DNA of 64,000 nt from Olsenella intestinalis (GTDB lineage: Bacteria > Actinomycetota > Coriobacteriia > Coriobacteriales > Atopobiaceae). Each line of letters begins with the position of its first letter. Positions within the stretch are counted from its first letter, which is position 1. The DNA lies in the NCBI RefSeq assembly GCF_023276655.1, contig NZ_JALGRK010000001.1:1259501-1323500 (forward strand), written 5' to 3'. The translations under genes and the position numbers were made by a program. This document shows, piece by piece, positions 43,732-51,900 of this stretch. The notes beneath the pieces are model-generated. The model had not been told where the DNA came from and searched no databases. It saw nothing but the letters and a program-made list of their open reading frames with translations.

Positions 43732-45213
43732 ATGGGAAAGGATTTTGCGGCATGTGCCGAGGGCGTCCTGGCTGCCGTGGGCGGCGCGGGCAACGTGCGT
43801 TCCAACATGGCCTGCATGACGCGCCTTCGCGTCCAGGTGGCGGACGCCTCCGCCGTTGACGTCGAGGCGCTCAAGGGCGTCGACGGCGTCATGCACGTCG
43901 TCGAGGACGGCGACCGCTTCGAGGTCGTCTTCGGGCCCGGCACGGTCAACAAGGTACTCGACGAGTTCGCGAAGCTCACCGGCATCAAGCCGGGCGACGC
44001 CGGCGAGGCCGACGTCCTGCAGGCCGCGGCCGACAACAAGGCCGCCCAGAAGGCCAAGCACGACAAGCCCGTCCAGCGCTTCCTCAAGAGGATCGGCAAC
44101 ATCTTCGTGCCGCTGCTGCCCGGCATCATCGCCGCTGGCCTCATCAACGGCATCACCAACGTCATCGGCGTCTCCACGGGCGGCTCGCTCAACGGGATCT
44201 GGTGGTACGCCGCCATCCGCACCATGGGCTGGGCGCTCTTCCTGTACCTGCCGCTGCTCGTGGGCATGAACTCCTGCAAGGAGTTCGGCGGCTCCGGCGT
44301 GCTCGGCGCCATGGCCGGCTCGCTCTCGATCGCCAACGTGGCCATGCCGCTCATGGCGAAGGCGAAGGACGGTGCGGCCCTCGTGAGCCTGCCCTTCGCG
44401 CTGCCCACCCCGGCCTTTGCCGACGGCGCAATCTCGATCACGATGTCGACCACCTACAACGCCGCGGCCGGCGGCCTTCTGGGCGCCCTCATCTGCGGCT
44501 GGTTCTTCGCTCTTCTCGAGCGCAACCTCCACAAGGTGATGCCGAGCACGCTCGACACCTTCTTCACGCCGCTTCTGACCGTGGGCGTGGGCTCCATCGT
44601 GGCGGTCATCGCGCTGCAGCCGATCGGCGCCTTCCTCACGCAGGGCATCTTCTTCGTGCTGCAGTTCTTCTACGACACTCTCGGCGCGTTCGGCGCCTAC
44701 CTGCTGTCGGCCACGTTCCTGCCGCTCGTGTCGGTCGGCCTGCACCAGGCGCTCACGCCGATCCACGCCATGCTCAACGACCCGACCGGCCCCTCCCAGG
44801 GCGTCAACTACCTGCTGCCCATCCTCATGATGGCCGGCGGCGGCCAGGTGGGCGCCGGCCTGGCACTCTACGTGCGCACCAAGAACCAGCGCGTCCGCAC
44901 GTACCTGCGCGAGTCCATCCCCGTCGGCATCCTGGGCGTCGGCGAGCCGCTCATGTACGCCGTCACGCTGCCGCTCGGCAAGCCGTTCGTCTGCGCCTGC
45001 CTGGGCTCGGGCGTCGGCGGCGTGCTCGCGTGGCTCTTCCACCTGGGCACCGTCTCCCAGGGCGTCTCGGGCCTCTTCGGCCTCCTGATCGTCGTCCCGG
45101 GCACGCAGCTCTACTACGTCATCGCGATGCTCGCGGCCTACGCCGCCGGGTTCGCGCTCACGTACTTCTTCGGCGTCGACGAGTCCCGCATCAACGACGT
45201 CTTCGGGGAGTAG
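43732..45213 (+). CDS. murP: PTS MurNAc-specific EIIBC component
   Basis: 493 aa. The N-terminal EIIB domain has NMACMTRLRV with the phosphocysteine Cys28. After a charged linker (~90-115), the glucose-superfamily EIIC domain has about ten helices and a GVGEPLMYAVTLPLGKP active-site loop. It imports MurNAc and phosphorylates it to the MurQ substrate. No EIIA is fused, so a general EIIA must serve it; a dead EIIA lies 2.5 kb upstream. GAGGAGGAAG gives a strong start at 43732. Confidence 0.92.
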   Translation: MGKDFAACAEGVLAAVGGAGNVRSNMACMTRLRVQVADASAVDVEALKGVDGVMHVVEDGDRFEVVFGPGTVNKVLDEFAKLTGIKPGDAGEADVLQAAADNKAAQKAKHDKPVQRFLKRIGNIFVPLLPGIIAAGLINGITNVIGVSTGGSLNGIWWYAAIRTMGWALFLYLPLLVGMNSCKEFGGSGVLGAMAGSLSIANVAMPLMAKAKDGAALVSLPFALPTPAFADGAISITMSTTYNAAAGGLLGALICGWFFALLERNLHKVMPSTLDTFFTPLLTVGVGSIVAVIALQPIGAFLTQGIFFVLQFFYDTLGAFGAYLLSATFLPLVSVGLHQALTPIHAMLNDPTGPSQGVNYLLPILMMAGGGQVGAGLALYVRTKNQRVRTYLRESIPVGILGVGEPLMYAVTLPLGKPFVCACLGSGVGGVLAWLFHLGTVSQGVSGLFGLLIVVPGTQLYYVIAMLAAYAAGFALTYFFGVDESRINDVFGE

Positions 45214-45219
45214 CGCTAC

Positions 45220-45231
45220 GCTCTTCTCGGC
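45220..45231 (-). repeat. GCCGAGAAGAGC motif, intergenic copy
   Basis: Exact 12-mer on the - strand, 6 bp after the murP stop and before the mupG ribosome binding site. Confidence 0.85.
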
Positions 45232-45306
45232 ATTTGCCTGAATCTGTTGGCACGCCGTGCGGCCCCGTCATCCGGCGGGGTCGCACGCACCCTCTCGGGA
45301 GGCAGC

Positions 45307-46386
45307 ATGAACACCGGAATCTCCCTGTACTTCTCCGGCGGCTTCGAGGCGAACGCCGCCCTCGTCGAGCGCGCCGCGGCCGTGGGCGTGCGCTTCGCGT
45401 TCACGTCGCTGCACATCCCGGAGGAGACCTGCGACGACTACGCGCGCGAGGCGCGCCGCATGATCGCGCTCTGCCGCGACGCGGGCCTCTCGCTCATCGC
45501 CGACGTGTCGCCCGTCACCCTGCAGAAGCTCGGCGTCTCGCGCCTCGAGGACCTGCTCGACCTCGGCATCGAGTACGTCCGCCTCGACTTCGGCTTCGAC
45601 GCTGCCCGAACCGTCGAGCTCTCGCGCACGTTCCACGTGGTCTTCAACGCGTCGACGCTCAGCGAGCGCGACGTGGTCGCGTGGCGCGCGGCCGGCGCCG
45701 ACCTCTCGCGCTTCTGCGCGTGCCACAACTTCTACCCCAAGCCGCTCACGGGCCTCGACATCGCCGACGTCGCCCGCACCAACGCGCGCCTCAAGGCGCT
45801 CGGCTTCACGGTGATGTCGTTCGTGCCCGGCGACGCCGAGCTGCGCGGGCCCCTCTGCGAGGGCCTGCCCACGGTCGAGGCGCACCGCGGCCATAGGGGA
45901 GAAGAGCTTGCCCTCGACGCGCTGGAGCTCTTTGCGGCTGACAGCGACGTGGTCATGCTCGGCGACCCGGGTGCCTCCGACGTCCTGTGGGACCGCCTGG
46001 GGCAGATCTCGCGCGACTGCCTCGACCTGGCCTGCGAGCTCGAGGCCGGCTACGAGTGGCTCTACGGGCGCGTGCAGCACGACCGGCCGGACTCGTCGCC
46101 CTGGCTCGTGCGCTCGCAGGAGTCGCGCCTGTGGGACGACGCTCCCGAGCCGCCCGCCGAGCCCGTCGCGGACCCCGAGGCCGCCCCGGGCCCTGCCATG
46201 GTGCGCCCCGGCGACGTGGTCATGAGCACGCAGGCCTACGGTCGCTACGCCGGCGAGCTCTCGATCGCGCGCGCACCCTTCCCGCTCGATCCACGTGACG
46301 CGGTCGTGGGTTCGGTCGCGAACAAGGACCTGGCTCTTCTCGGCCACGTCCGCCGCGGCATGGGCTTTAGGCTCGTGCGCGCGTAG
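45307..46386 (+). CDS. mupG: 6-phospho-N-acetylmuramidase (MupG, DUF871)
   Basis: 359 aa from ATG 45307 with GGGAGG upstream; the frame opens earlier without a site. The TIM-barrel N-terminus has MNTGISLYFSGG, FTSLHIPEE, LIADVSP, YVRLDFGF, VFNASTLSE and CHNFYPKPLTGLD, the DUF871 pattern, with a smaller C-terminal cyclophilin-like domain (from ~280). In S. aureus MupG hydrolyses phosphorylated MurNAc-GlcNAc made during PTS uptake, feeding MurQ. Its place directly after murR-murQ-murP supports the same pathway. The linker near residue 290 is Pro/Ala/Glu rich. Confidence 0.88.
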   Translation: MNTGISLYFSGGFEANAALVERAAAVGVRFAFTSLHIPEETCDDYAREARRMIALCRDAGLSLIADVSPVTLQKLGVSRLEDLLDLGIEYVRLDFGFDAARTVELSRTFHVVFNASTLSERDVVAWRAAGADLSRFCACHNFYPKPLTGLDIADVARTNARLKALGFTVMSFVPGDAELRGPLCEGLPTVEAHRGHRGEELALDALELFAADSDVVMLGDPGASDVLWDRLGQISRDCLDLACELEAGYEWLYGRVQHDRPDSSPWLVRSQESRLWDDAPEPPAEPVADPEAAPGPAMVRPGDVVMSTQAYGRYAGELSIARAPFPLDPRDAVVGSVANKDLALLGHVRRGMGFRLVRA

Positions 46387-46396
46387 GGGGAGCTGG

Positions 46397-47440
46397 CTAC
46401 CTCGCGCCGACTGCCTCGAGCCTGCGCGCCATCGATGCGTCCACCTCTGAACCACTGCTCGTATATTCGATGATCTGGCCGTCGGCGCTGTTTTCCCAGC
46501 AGCCGAGCCCATGCGAGTACCCCGACAGCTCGCTTGCAGAGTTGAACGTGTTCACGAAGGCCGACACCTCGTCGATCAGGGCGAGCTCCTCATCGCTGAA
46601 CCTGCTGTGTCCCTCGGCTAGTGGAATTGCGACCTCGCCCCATCCCTCCTCGACAAAGTCAATCGCGCCCCGCTGGCTGAGGATGAGTCGCATCTCGTCC
46701 CCCTGGTCGATCACGGGACCGTATGTGGCGTGCGCATACGAGAGGCCCGTGAGAGATTGCCCGGTTCGCTCGTATGAGACCATGTCCGCATAGAACGCCG
46801 CCTTCTGAAGCTTGGTCCAGTACAGCTTGCTGCACCTTCTCGAGAGCTCCGTCATGAGCGCGCTTGCTCGCTCGAGGTCGAGCGCGCGATAGCCGTTGGC
46901 GGCACAGGGTGCGATTGACTCGCGTTTCTCGAGGACCAGGCGTGCGGGCGCCTCGGTCGAGGAGCCCTCCTCCATCGATTTGATTCGCGCTTCCACCCGC
47001 GACTGGGCTCGTTTGCCGAGTCGCGCTCGGTTCTGCGAGAGGAGCAGTCGCGCGCCTTCCGGTTTCGTGGCGCTCAGCATTGTCGTGTTGTGGGGCAGGT
47101 CGGGCAGGTCGCCGCGCTCATAGCGATAGATGGTCTGCTCGCCGAAGCCGAGGAAGCGGCTGAAGTCGCGTAGGGAGAGCCCATAGGAGCTTCGGAGCTC
47201 CGTTATCTGGGCGGGGGAGAGCATCTGGTGCCTTTTGCGGTACTCATCGTAGGCGCGGCTCAGGTTCTCGCCCTCTATCCGTGCATCGCCAATGACCGAT
47301 TGGCAGTTGGGGCATACGGCAACCGTCTCCGTGTAGCCGACCTCCTCGCCCCTGACGGCAACGGTCGTCGGACGATTGATCAGAATGGCCCTGACCTCCT
47401 CGTCGCATTCGGGGCAGAATGTCTCAATGTGGTCACTCAT
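46397..47440 (-). CDS. Antitoxin: zinc finger + HTH + Panacea (DUF4065) fusion
   Basis: 347 aa. The N-terminus has two CxxC pairs (FCPECDEE and VCPNCQS) as in MqsA. An Xre-type HTH follows (LSPAQITELRSSYGLSLRDFSRFLGFGEQTIYRYERG, ~75-110). The C-terminal half is a Panacea/SocA-like domain (KLYWTKLQKAAFYADMVSYERTGQSLTGLSYAHATYGPV). Panacea domains are known antitoxin modules paired with diverse toxins. It overlaps the toxin gene by 8 bp and probably represses the pair through its HTH. Confidence 0.85.
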   Translation of the reverse strand: MSDHIETFCPECDEEVRAILINRPTTVAVRGEEVGYTETVAVCPNCQSVIGDARIEGENLSRAYDEYRKRHQMLSPAQITELRSSYGLSLRDFSRFLGFGEQTIYRYERGDLPDLPHNTTMLSATKPEGARLLLSQNRARLGKRAQSRVEARIKSMEEGSSTEAPARLVLEKRESIAPCAANGYRALDLERASALMTELSRRCSKLYWTKLQKAAFYADMVSYERTGQSLTGLSYAHATYGPVIDQGDEMRLILSQRGAIDFVEEGWGEVAIPLAEGHSRFSDEELALIDEVSAFVNTFNSASELSGYSHGLGCWENSADGQIIEYTSSGSEVDASMARRLEAVGAR

Positions 47441-47783
47441 CAGACCCTCTTCTCTCCACGTATGCCTTCACGGATAGGCATTTCGCTCTTTCCACTTCTG
47501 TTCGTATCGAAACCTTCAGGTAGAGTCGCTCGCCAAGAAACAGTGGCGCGAACTCGGCTACCGTCCACTTGTCTGCGTATCTCGGGTCCCTATCGGGCTC
47601 TGGTCCGTCGAAGCAATCGTCGGTGGTGAGGTTGAGGATGATTTCCTCCAGACCTCTTGCGCTAACTCCACGGCTCGCAAGGAACTGAACGCTTGCTTCG
47701 CGCTTGACGATGATGATCGAGTTCTTTTCGACAAACAGCTTGAGCTGACGCAGGAACAGCTCTATCGACGCCGTCTGTCTCAC
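47433..47783 (-). CDS. MqsR-like toxin
   Basis: 116 aa from GTG 47783, chosen because AAAGGTGGAGG lies six bases upstream; an ATG at 47816 has no site. GLEEIILNLTTDDCFDGPEP, WTVAEFAPLFLGERLYLKVSI and the closing CLSVKAYVE follow the order of MqsR, an RNase of the RelE fold that cuts mRNA. The toxin-first order with an overlapping antitoxin is as in mqsRA. The exact catalytic residues cannot be confirmed by eye. Confidence 0.75.
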   Translation of the reverse strand: MRQTASIELFLRQLKLFVEKNSIIIVKREASVQFLASRGVSARGLEEIILNLTTDDCFDGPEPDRDPRYADKWTVAEFAPLFLGERLYLKVSIRTEVERAKCLSVKAYVERRGSDE

Positions 47784-47811
47784 GGTCAGGCCTCCACCTT
47801 TCAGTATTGTC

Positions 47812-47835
47812 ATCATATGATTACAAAATAGTATA
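47812..47835 (-). promoter_or_regulatory. Toxin-antitoxin promoter with palindromic operator
   Basis: On the - strand TATACT (47830-47835) is followed by the perfect 10-bp palindrome ATCATATGAT (47812-47821) around the expected transcription start, upstream of the toxin. This is a likely autoregulation site for the antitoxin. Confidence 0.45.
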
Positions 47836-47949
47836 GAACGAATCGCTGCACGTCACCACGTTTTTGTCGCGAGTGGTCGATGGGCGCCCGTCGACTGAGC
47901 TCGTCCTTGTAGGCTCCTTGGGCGCGAGTGGGGCCAAGCGCCCACCGAC

Positions 47950-48174
47950 CTTCTCGCCACGGCCTTCCTCGTTGTGGGCACGGTCGTCTCCGGCTGGCAG
48001 CATCTGCTCCTGTGCTGCCTGGGCTACGTCCCCGGCTTCGTGTTCTACGCCATGGGTCGTCGCGAGCGCGGCCTGCGTCCGTTCGCGCCGCGCGACTACC
48101 CGATGCTGGTCGTCGTCTGCGTCGGTGCGATTGCGGCCGCCGCGTTGCTCGCGGTGGGTGGTATCGTCCTATGA
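47950..48174 (+). pseudogene. C-terminal remnant of an amino-acid permease/antiporter
   Basis: An open stretch reads FLVVGTVVSGWQHLLLCCLG, then YVPGFVFYAMGRRERG and a final helix (MLVVVCVGAIAAAALLAVGG), like the last two helices of APC-family basic amino-acid antiporters. No start codon, ribosome binding site or upstream domain remains. The family call is tentative. Confidence 0.45.
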
Positions 48175-48301
48175 CCTATTGGCGACGCTGGCGGACTAAT
48201 ACCGCCGCTTGATGGATTCCAACGATGTAAGCGCCCCCCCTGGCGACGCGCCTCGCATACATTTTTACCTAAACAGACGGGCCGCGCCGTTAGGGGGAGC
48301 A

Positions 48302-49705
48302 ATGCACGCTGTAGTGCATGCAACAAAGGTCAACCAAACGCTGCTGAAATGCCTTGAGGTCTTCGGTGACGGCCTCGGCTCCAAGGGTGCGATTGACCGG
48401 CTTCTCGCGATCCTGGGCGAGCACTACGGGGGAGACCGTGCCTTCCTGTTCGAGTTCGCACCCGGGACCGAGGTCGTCAGCAGCGTCTTCGAGTGGTGCC
48501 GTGAGGGCTTCGAGTCGCAGATCGACACGCTCGACGGCATGCATGTGCAGGACTTCTCGCCTTGGGCAGACGCGCTCGGCACCGGGCAGGCCGTCTTCAT
48601 CGATCCCGAGACGTACGAGGGCGTAGGCGGCCCCAAGGCCCAGGCCGAGCTTCTCGGCAGGTGGGGGCTCTCCACGATTCTGGTCTCGCCCATACGCCTG
48701 GACGGGCGCCTGGTCGCCTTTCTCACCGTCGACAACGCCCGCAACACCGACGACGTCTTCATCGTCATGCGCACGGTGGCGTCAAGCATCCAAGAGGACA
48801 TCGCCCGTCGCGAGAGCCTGGGCAACCGCATCGTGTCGGCCATCAGGTCCGTCTACGTTGGCATGTACTACTGGGACCTCGAGGCCTACACGTACCAGGA
48901 GATAGAGCACAGCATTCCCACGTGGAGCTCGCATGCCGTGACGGGCTCGCTCGACGCGAACGAGGACGCCATCCGCGAGACCGTCGATCCCGCCTACCAG
49001 GACCTCGTGCGCGAGTTCGTCAACCTCGAGCGCCTCAAGAGGGAGCTGCGCGACAAGGACAGCGACTCCGTGCAGTACCTCGCCAAGGAAGTAGGCTGGA
49101 TGCTCGGCCGCGCCGTCGTCATGGAGCGAAACGCCGACGGCGTGCCGACCAAGCTCTTCTACATCGTGGAGGACATCGACAAGTCGAAGCGCCAGCTGGA
49201 GCTCGTCTCGTACCGGGCCGAGCATGACGCGCTCACCGGTCTGCTCAACCGCGCGGCGCTCGACCACTCGATGGGCGACGTGCGCGACGACCCGCGCCCG
49301 GTCGCGGTCATGATCATGGACGTCGACGCCTTCAAGAGCGTGAACGACCGCTTCGGCCACGGCGTGGGCGACCAGGTCCTGAGCGGCGTGGCGCACGCCA
49401 TCTCGTCGAGCATGCGCTCGTCCGACCTCGTGTACCGCTACGGCGGCGACGAGTTCGTGGTCATCGCGCGCAACTGCCCCGCCTCGTCCGAGCCCGAGCT
49501 CGTCCACAGGATCAGCCTGATCAACCGCTCGCTCGAGGGCCGCTTCGCCGAGGTGCCCAACCTCACGCTGAGCGCCGGCATCGCCTTCGGCGCAAGCGGC
49601 AGCATGTGCGACGAGCTCCTGGCCAGCGCCGACACGGCCCTCTACCGCGCGAAGCGCACGCCGACCAAGTGCTGCGTCTTCGACCCCAAGCTCGACAAGG
49701 CCTAG
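48302..49705 (+). CDS. GAF-GGDEF diguanylate cyclase
   Basis: 467 aa from ATG 48302 with AGGGGGAG upstream. A GAF-like sensory domain (~20-170) is followed by a PAS-like segment (~180-310) and a GGDEF domain with HDALTGLLNRAAL, DVDAFKSVNDRFGHGVGD and RYGGDEF at residues 379-385. RSSD at 372-375, five residues before GGDEF, is a canonical inhibitory I-site. It should make cyclic di-GMP and be product-inhibited. No membrane helix or EAL domain. The final G of its TAG stop is the first base of a 12-mer copy. Confidence 0.9.
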   Translation: MHAVVHATKVNQTLLKCLEVFGDGLGSKGAIDRLLAILGEHYGGDRAFLFEFAPGTEVVSSVFEWCREGFESQIDTLDGMHVQDFSPWADALGTGQAVFIDPETYEGVGGPKAQAELLGRWGLSTILVSPIRLDGRLVAFLTVDNARNTDDVFIVMRTVASSIQEDIARRESLGNRIVSAIRSVYVGMYYWDLEAYTYQEIEHSIPTWSSHAVTGSLDANEDAIRETVDPAYQDLVREFVNLERLKRELRDKDSDSVQYLAKEVGWMLGRAVVMERNADGVPTKLFYIVEDIDKSKRQLELVSYRAEHDALTGLLNRAALDHSMGDVRDDPRPVAVMIMDVDAFKSVNDRFGHGVGDQVLSGVAHAISSSMRSSDLVYRYGGDEFVVIARNCPASSEPELVHRISLINRSLEGRFAEVPNLTLSAGIAFGASGSMCDELLASADTALYRAKRTPTKCCVFDPKLDKA

Positions 49706-49716
49706 CCGAGAAGAGC
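49705..49716 (+). repeat. GCCGAGAAGAGC motif, at a stop codon
   Basis: Exact 12-mer starting on the last base of the diguanylate cyclase stop codon. Confidence 0.85.
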
Positions 49717-49780
49717 GCGACCGTTCCCGAGCGCCTGCTTCCTATGCAACCACGTACTGGTAGGTGTCTCCTATGCCGCT

Positions 49781-51289
49781 CTAGAGGCCTACGTTCATTT
49801 CACGAGTCTTCTCCTCAGTTGGATTCAGACTGATTGTGATGTCCCTGTCGATGAGGCCGTGCGCGGTCAACGTTGCCTTGATCCTCTCGCCGCCGTAGAG
49901 CGCGAAGGGGAAATTGTCTGGGGTGTCCACCTTAGGGACCTCAATAACGACCTCGTCCCTTCCTTCTTTGGCAGCTGTGGTGCACTGCTCGACTATCTGG
50001 TGGTCAAGCTCGCGCACGGCGCTCTCTGGCGCCTTGAGCATGTTTGAGTTGGCAAAGGTCCTACCCTGCGTGTTGCAGAGGCAGAGAAGGAATATGACAA
50101 CGAGGGGCAGTGCGGTCTTGGCGTGCGGCATGCGCGTGAGGAACAGCCCGAGGCCGAGGACCGCGATGACGATGATGGGGTAGAAGACGCCGAAAAGGAT
50201 ATCGGCCCTGAGCGCAGTTTCCGGCGCGACCTTCGCACAGCAGAGGGCGAGGTAGGCGACAGCGAGCAGCATGGCGATCGCCAGGGTCGCGGCGACGCCC
50301 TCTACGGCCTTGGACACGGCTTGCTTACGCTTCGCAAAAGCTCCCGCCACCAGGAATAGAGCTACGACGACGAGCCACGTGTGGTTGATCGTCTTCGCGG
50401 TGACCCACATGAACGACAGCGACTGGTGGATGCGGCCGAAAAGAGAGGCGTCAGTCTGGAGCGAGGAGGCCCGCCCGCCGTTGGCCTCAAAGAGCTGGAC
50501 GATAAGCCAGAACGCGATGACCGAGATGCTGGCAACGTTACGCTTGGCGAACTCGAGTATGGAGTCGCGCGCCCGAAGTGCCCTTACGAGTCGGATCACA
50601 AGACCGGCGCCGACGCACGCGGCGAGCACGACGCTTGCGAAAAGGTTGGAGAGCAGGGCGAAGTAGACGAGCACCAGTATTATGCCGCTCAAGAGGCCGC
50701 CCCGTTTGTTCCTCTTCTCGGCGCCCCAGACGCCCGCGACGTAGAGCAGCGCGAGCGAGGCGTTAAGGACGTTGGAGACTGTGTAGTAGAAGTATGTTGT
50801 CAGGCTGGGAGAGTAGAGCAGGTGCTGGTTGTCAGTGGGTGCGGACCTGAAGATGAGGAGGTGTAGCGCAAGAAAGAGCAGGGCTAGCAAGACGGCCACC
50901 CAACGCTCGGGACGGAGCGTTTTCCTTACCGTATAGTAGAAGACCATGACGTAGCCACATATGCACGCGCTTACGACGATTCCGGCGGTGATCATCTGCG
51001 CCTCGATGTAGTCGCCGACGATCGGGGTCATCGCAAATGATGCGATGGCTCCGGTGATGGGCATGAGTAGTTCCGGAAGGACTCGCGTCGGGTTCCAGTT
51101 ACCCCAGATCGGTGCGGCCCGGCGCCAGTAGCCTATGTAGGTCCAGTCGTCGGTGTCGGCGATGTAGAGCGGGTGGATGCGCGTGAGGTAAACAAGGGCG
51201 AGCGCGAACACCACCACGGCGAGAATAACGGGAGCGATTCGTGCAAGGTGCCCCGACCTGTCGTGCGGGTTTGGGATCGAGCTGTTCAT
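49781..51289 (-). CDS. Large multi-pass membrane protein, GT-C-like
   Basis: 502 aa with about 12 helices and one outer C-terminal domain (TCTTAAKEGRDEVVIEV-like, TPDNFPFALYGGERIKATL). The first outer loop carries HPLYIADTDDWTYIGYW, an acidic cluster in the position used by GT-C glycosyltransferases, followed by NWNPTRVLPELLMP. I do not recognise a named family. It probably acts on a surface glycan. The start at 51289 is set by the downstream helix pattern; the ribosome binding site is weak. Confidence 0.6.
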   Translation of the reverse strand: MNSSIPNPHDRSGHLARIAPVILAVVVFALALVYLTRIHPLYIADTDDWTYIGYWRRAAPIWGNWNPTRVLPELLMPITGAIASFAMTPIVGDYIEAQMITAGIVVSACICGYVMVFYYTVRKTLRPERWVAVLLALLFLALHLLIFRSAPTDNQHLLYSPSLTTYFYYTVSNVLNASLALLYVAGVWGAEKRNKRGGLLSGIILVLVYFALLSNLFASVVLAACVGAGLVIRLVRALRARDSILEFAKRNVASISVIAFWLIVQLFEANGGRASSLQTDASLFGRIHQSLSFMWVTAKTINHTWLVVVALFLVAGAFAKRKQAVSKAVEGVAATLAIAMLLAVAYLALCCAKVAPETALRADILFGVFYPIIVIAVLGLGLFLTRMPHAKTALPLVVIFLLCLCNTQGRTFANSNMLKAPESAVRELDHQIVEQCTTAAKEGRDEVVIEVPKVDTPDNFPFALYGGERIKATLTAHGLIDRDITISLNPTEEKTREMNVGL

Positions 51290-51349
51290 ACGTGATGGCT
51301 CCCCATTTCGATTTGGTTCGGAATAACGGAAGTTTTATGTTAGCACCCA

Positions 51350-51900
51350 TTGTATGGTATCGCCCGTTTTGGAGGATTTAAGCGTCGTGCGTTGGTGCAG
51401 CTTTGCGGGGCTGCTTTTGGCATCTTTGCTTTGATTCTCGCCCTCGTTCTCGTTTGTGACAGGAGAATCGCCTACGCTTCTTCGAACGCCAACGTGCCCT
51501 TGGCCCCCAATGTGGTCCTGCTCCTGGTTGCGCTTCTTGTTATGGTCGGCGGTGCCATGCTGTGGGTGCGCGTGCGAAAGGGGGTCGCGCGGAACCGGCG
51601 GGCGAGGGCGTTGCCTGCGAACGTCACCTCGGCTGGACGTGTGTGGTCGTGCCGCTGGTGCTCCTCGCATACCAGCTGCTCGTTGCTTTTGGGCATTCCC
51701 CTGGGGCTGTTCGGCCTGGCGGGACGTGACGTCGAGACCGAGCCGCGCCAGCTTGCCCTTTTGTCGGCATTGCTTGCGAGTCCTGTGATGCTGGCGTTGT
51801 TTCTCCTGCTGTTCGAAGCGAGGGCTCGCTACGTCTATCTCTATGCTGGTTATTTCGTCTTGCTTTCCGCCTTTGGGTACGATCGTGTGTTCGACTTCGT
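51350..51900 (+). pseudogene. Remnant of a GT-C type membrane protein
   Basis: Hydrophobic segments (LCGAAFGIFALILALVLVC, VVLLLVALLVMVGG) are followed by a frame break near 51640, where the neighbouring frame gives VVVPLVLLAYQLLVAFG. The original frame resumes with LALFLLLFEARARYVYLYAG, the typical last helix of polyprenol-linked GT-C enzymes. No intact start. It runs into the 3' end of the convergent gene. Confidence 0.6.

Noticed and set aside
48234-48240. C7 run before the diguanylate cyclase
   Set aside because: It lies upstream of the preferred start at 48302, so slippage would not alter the protein.
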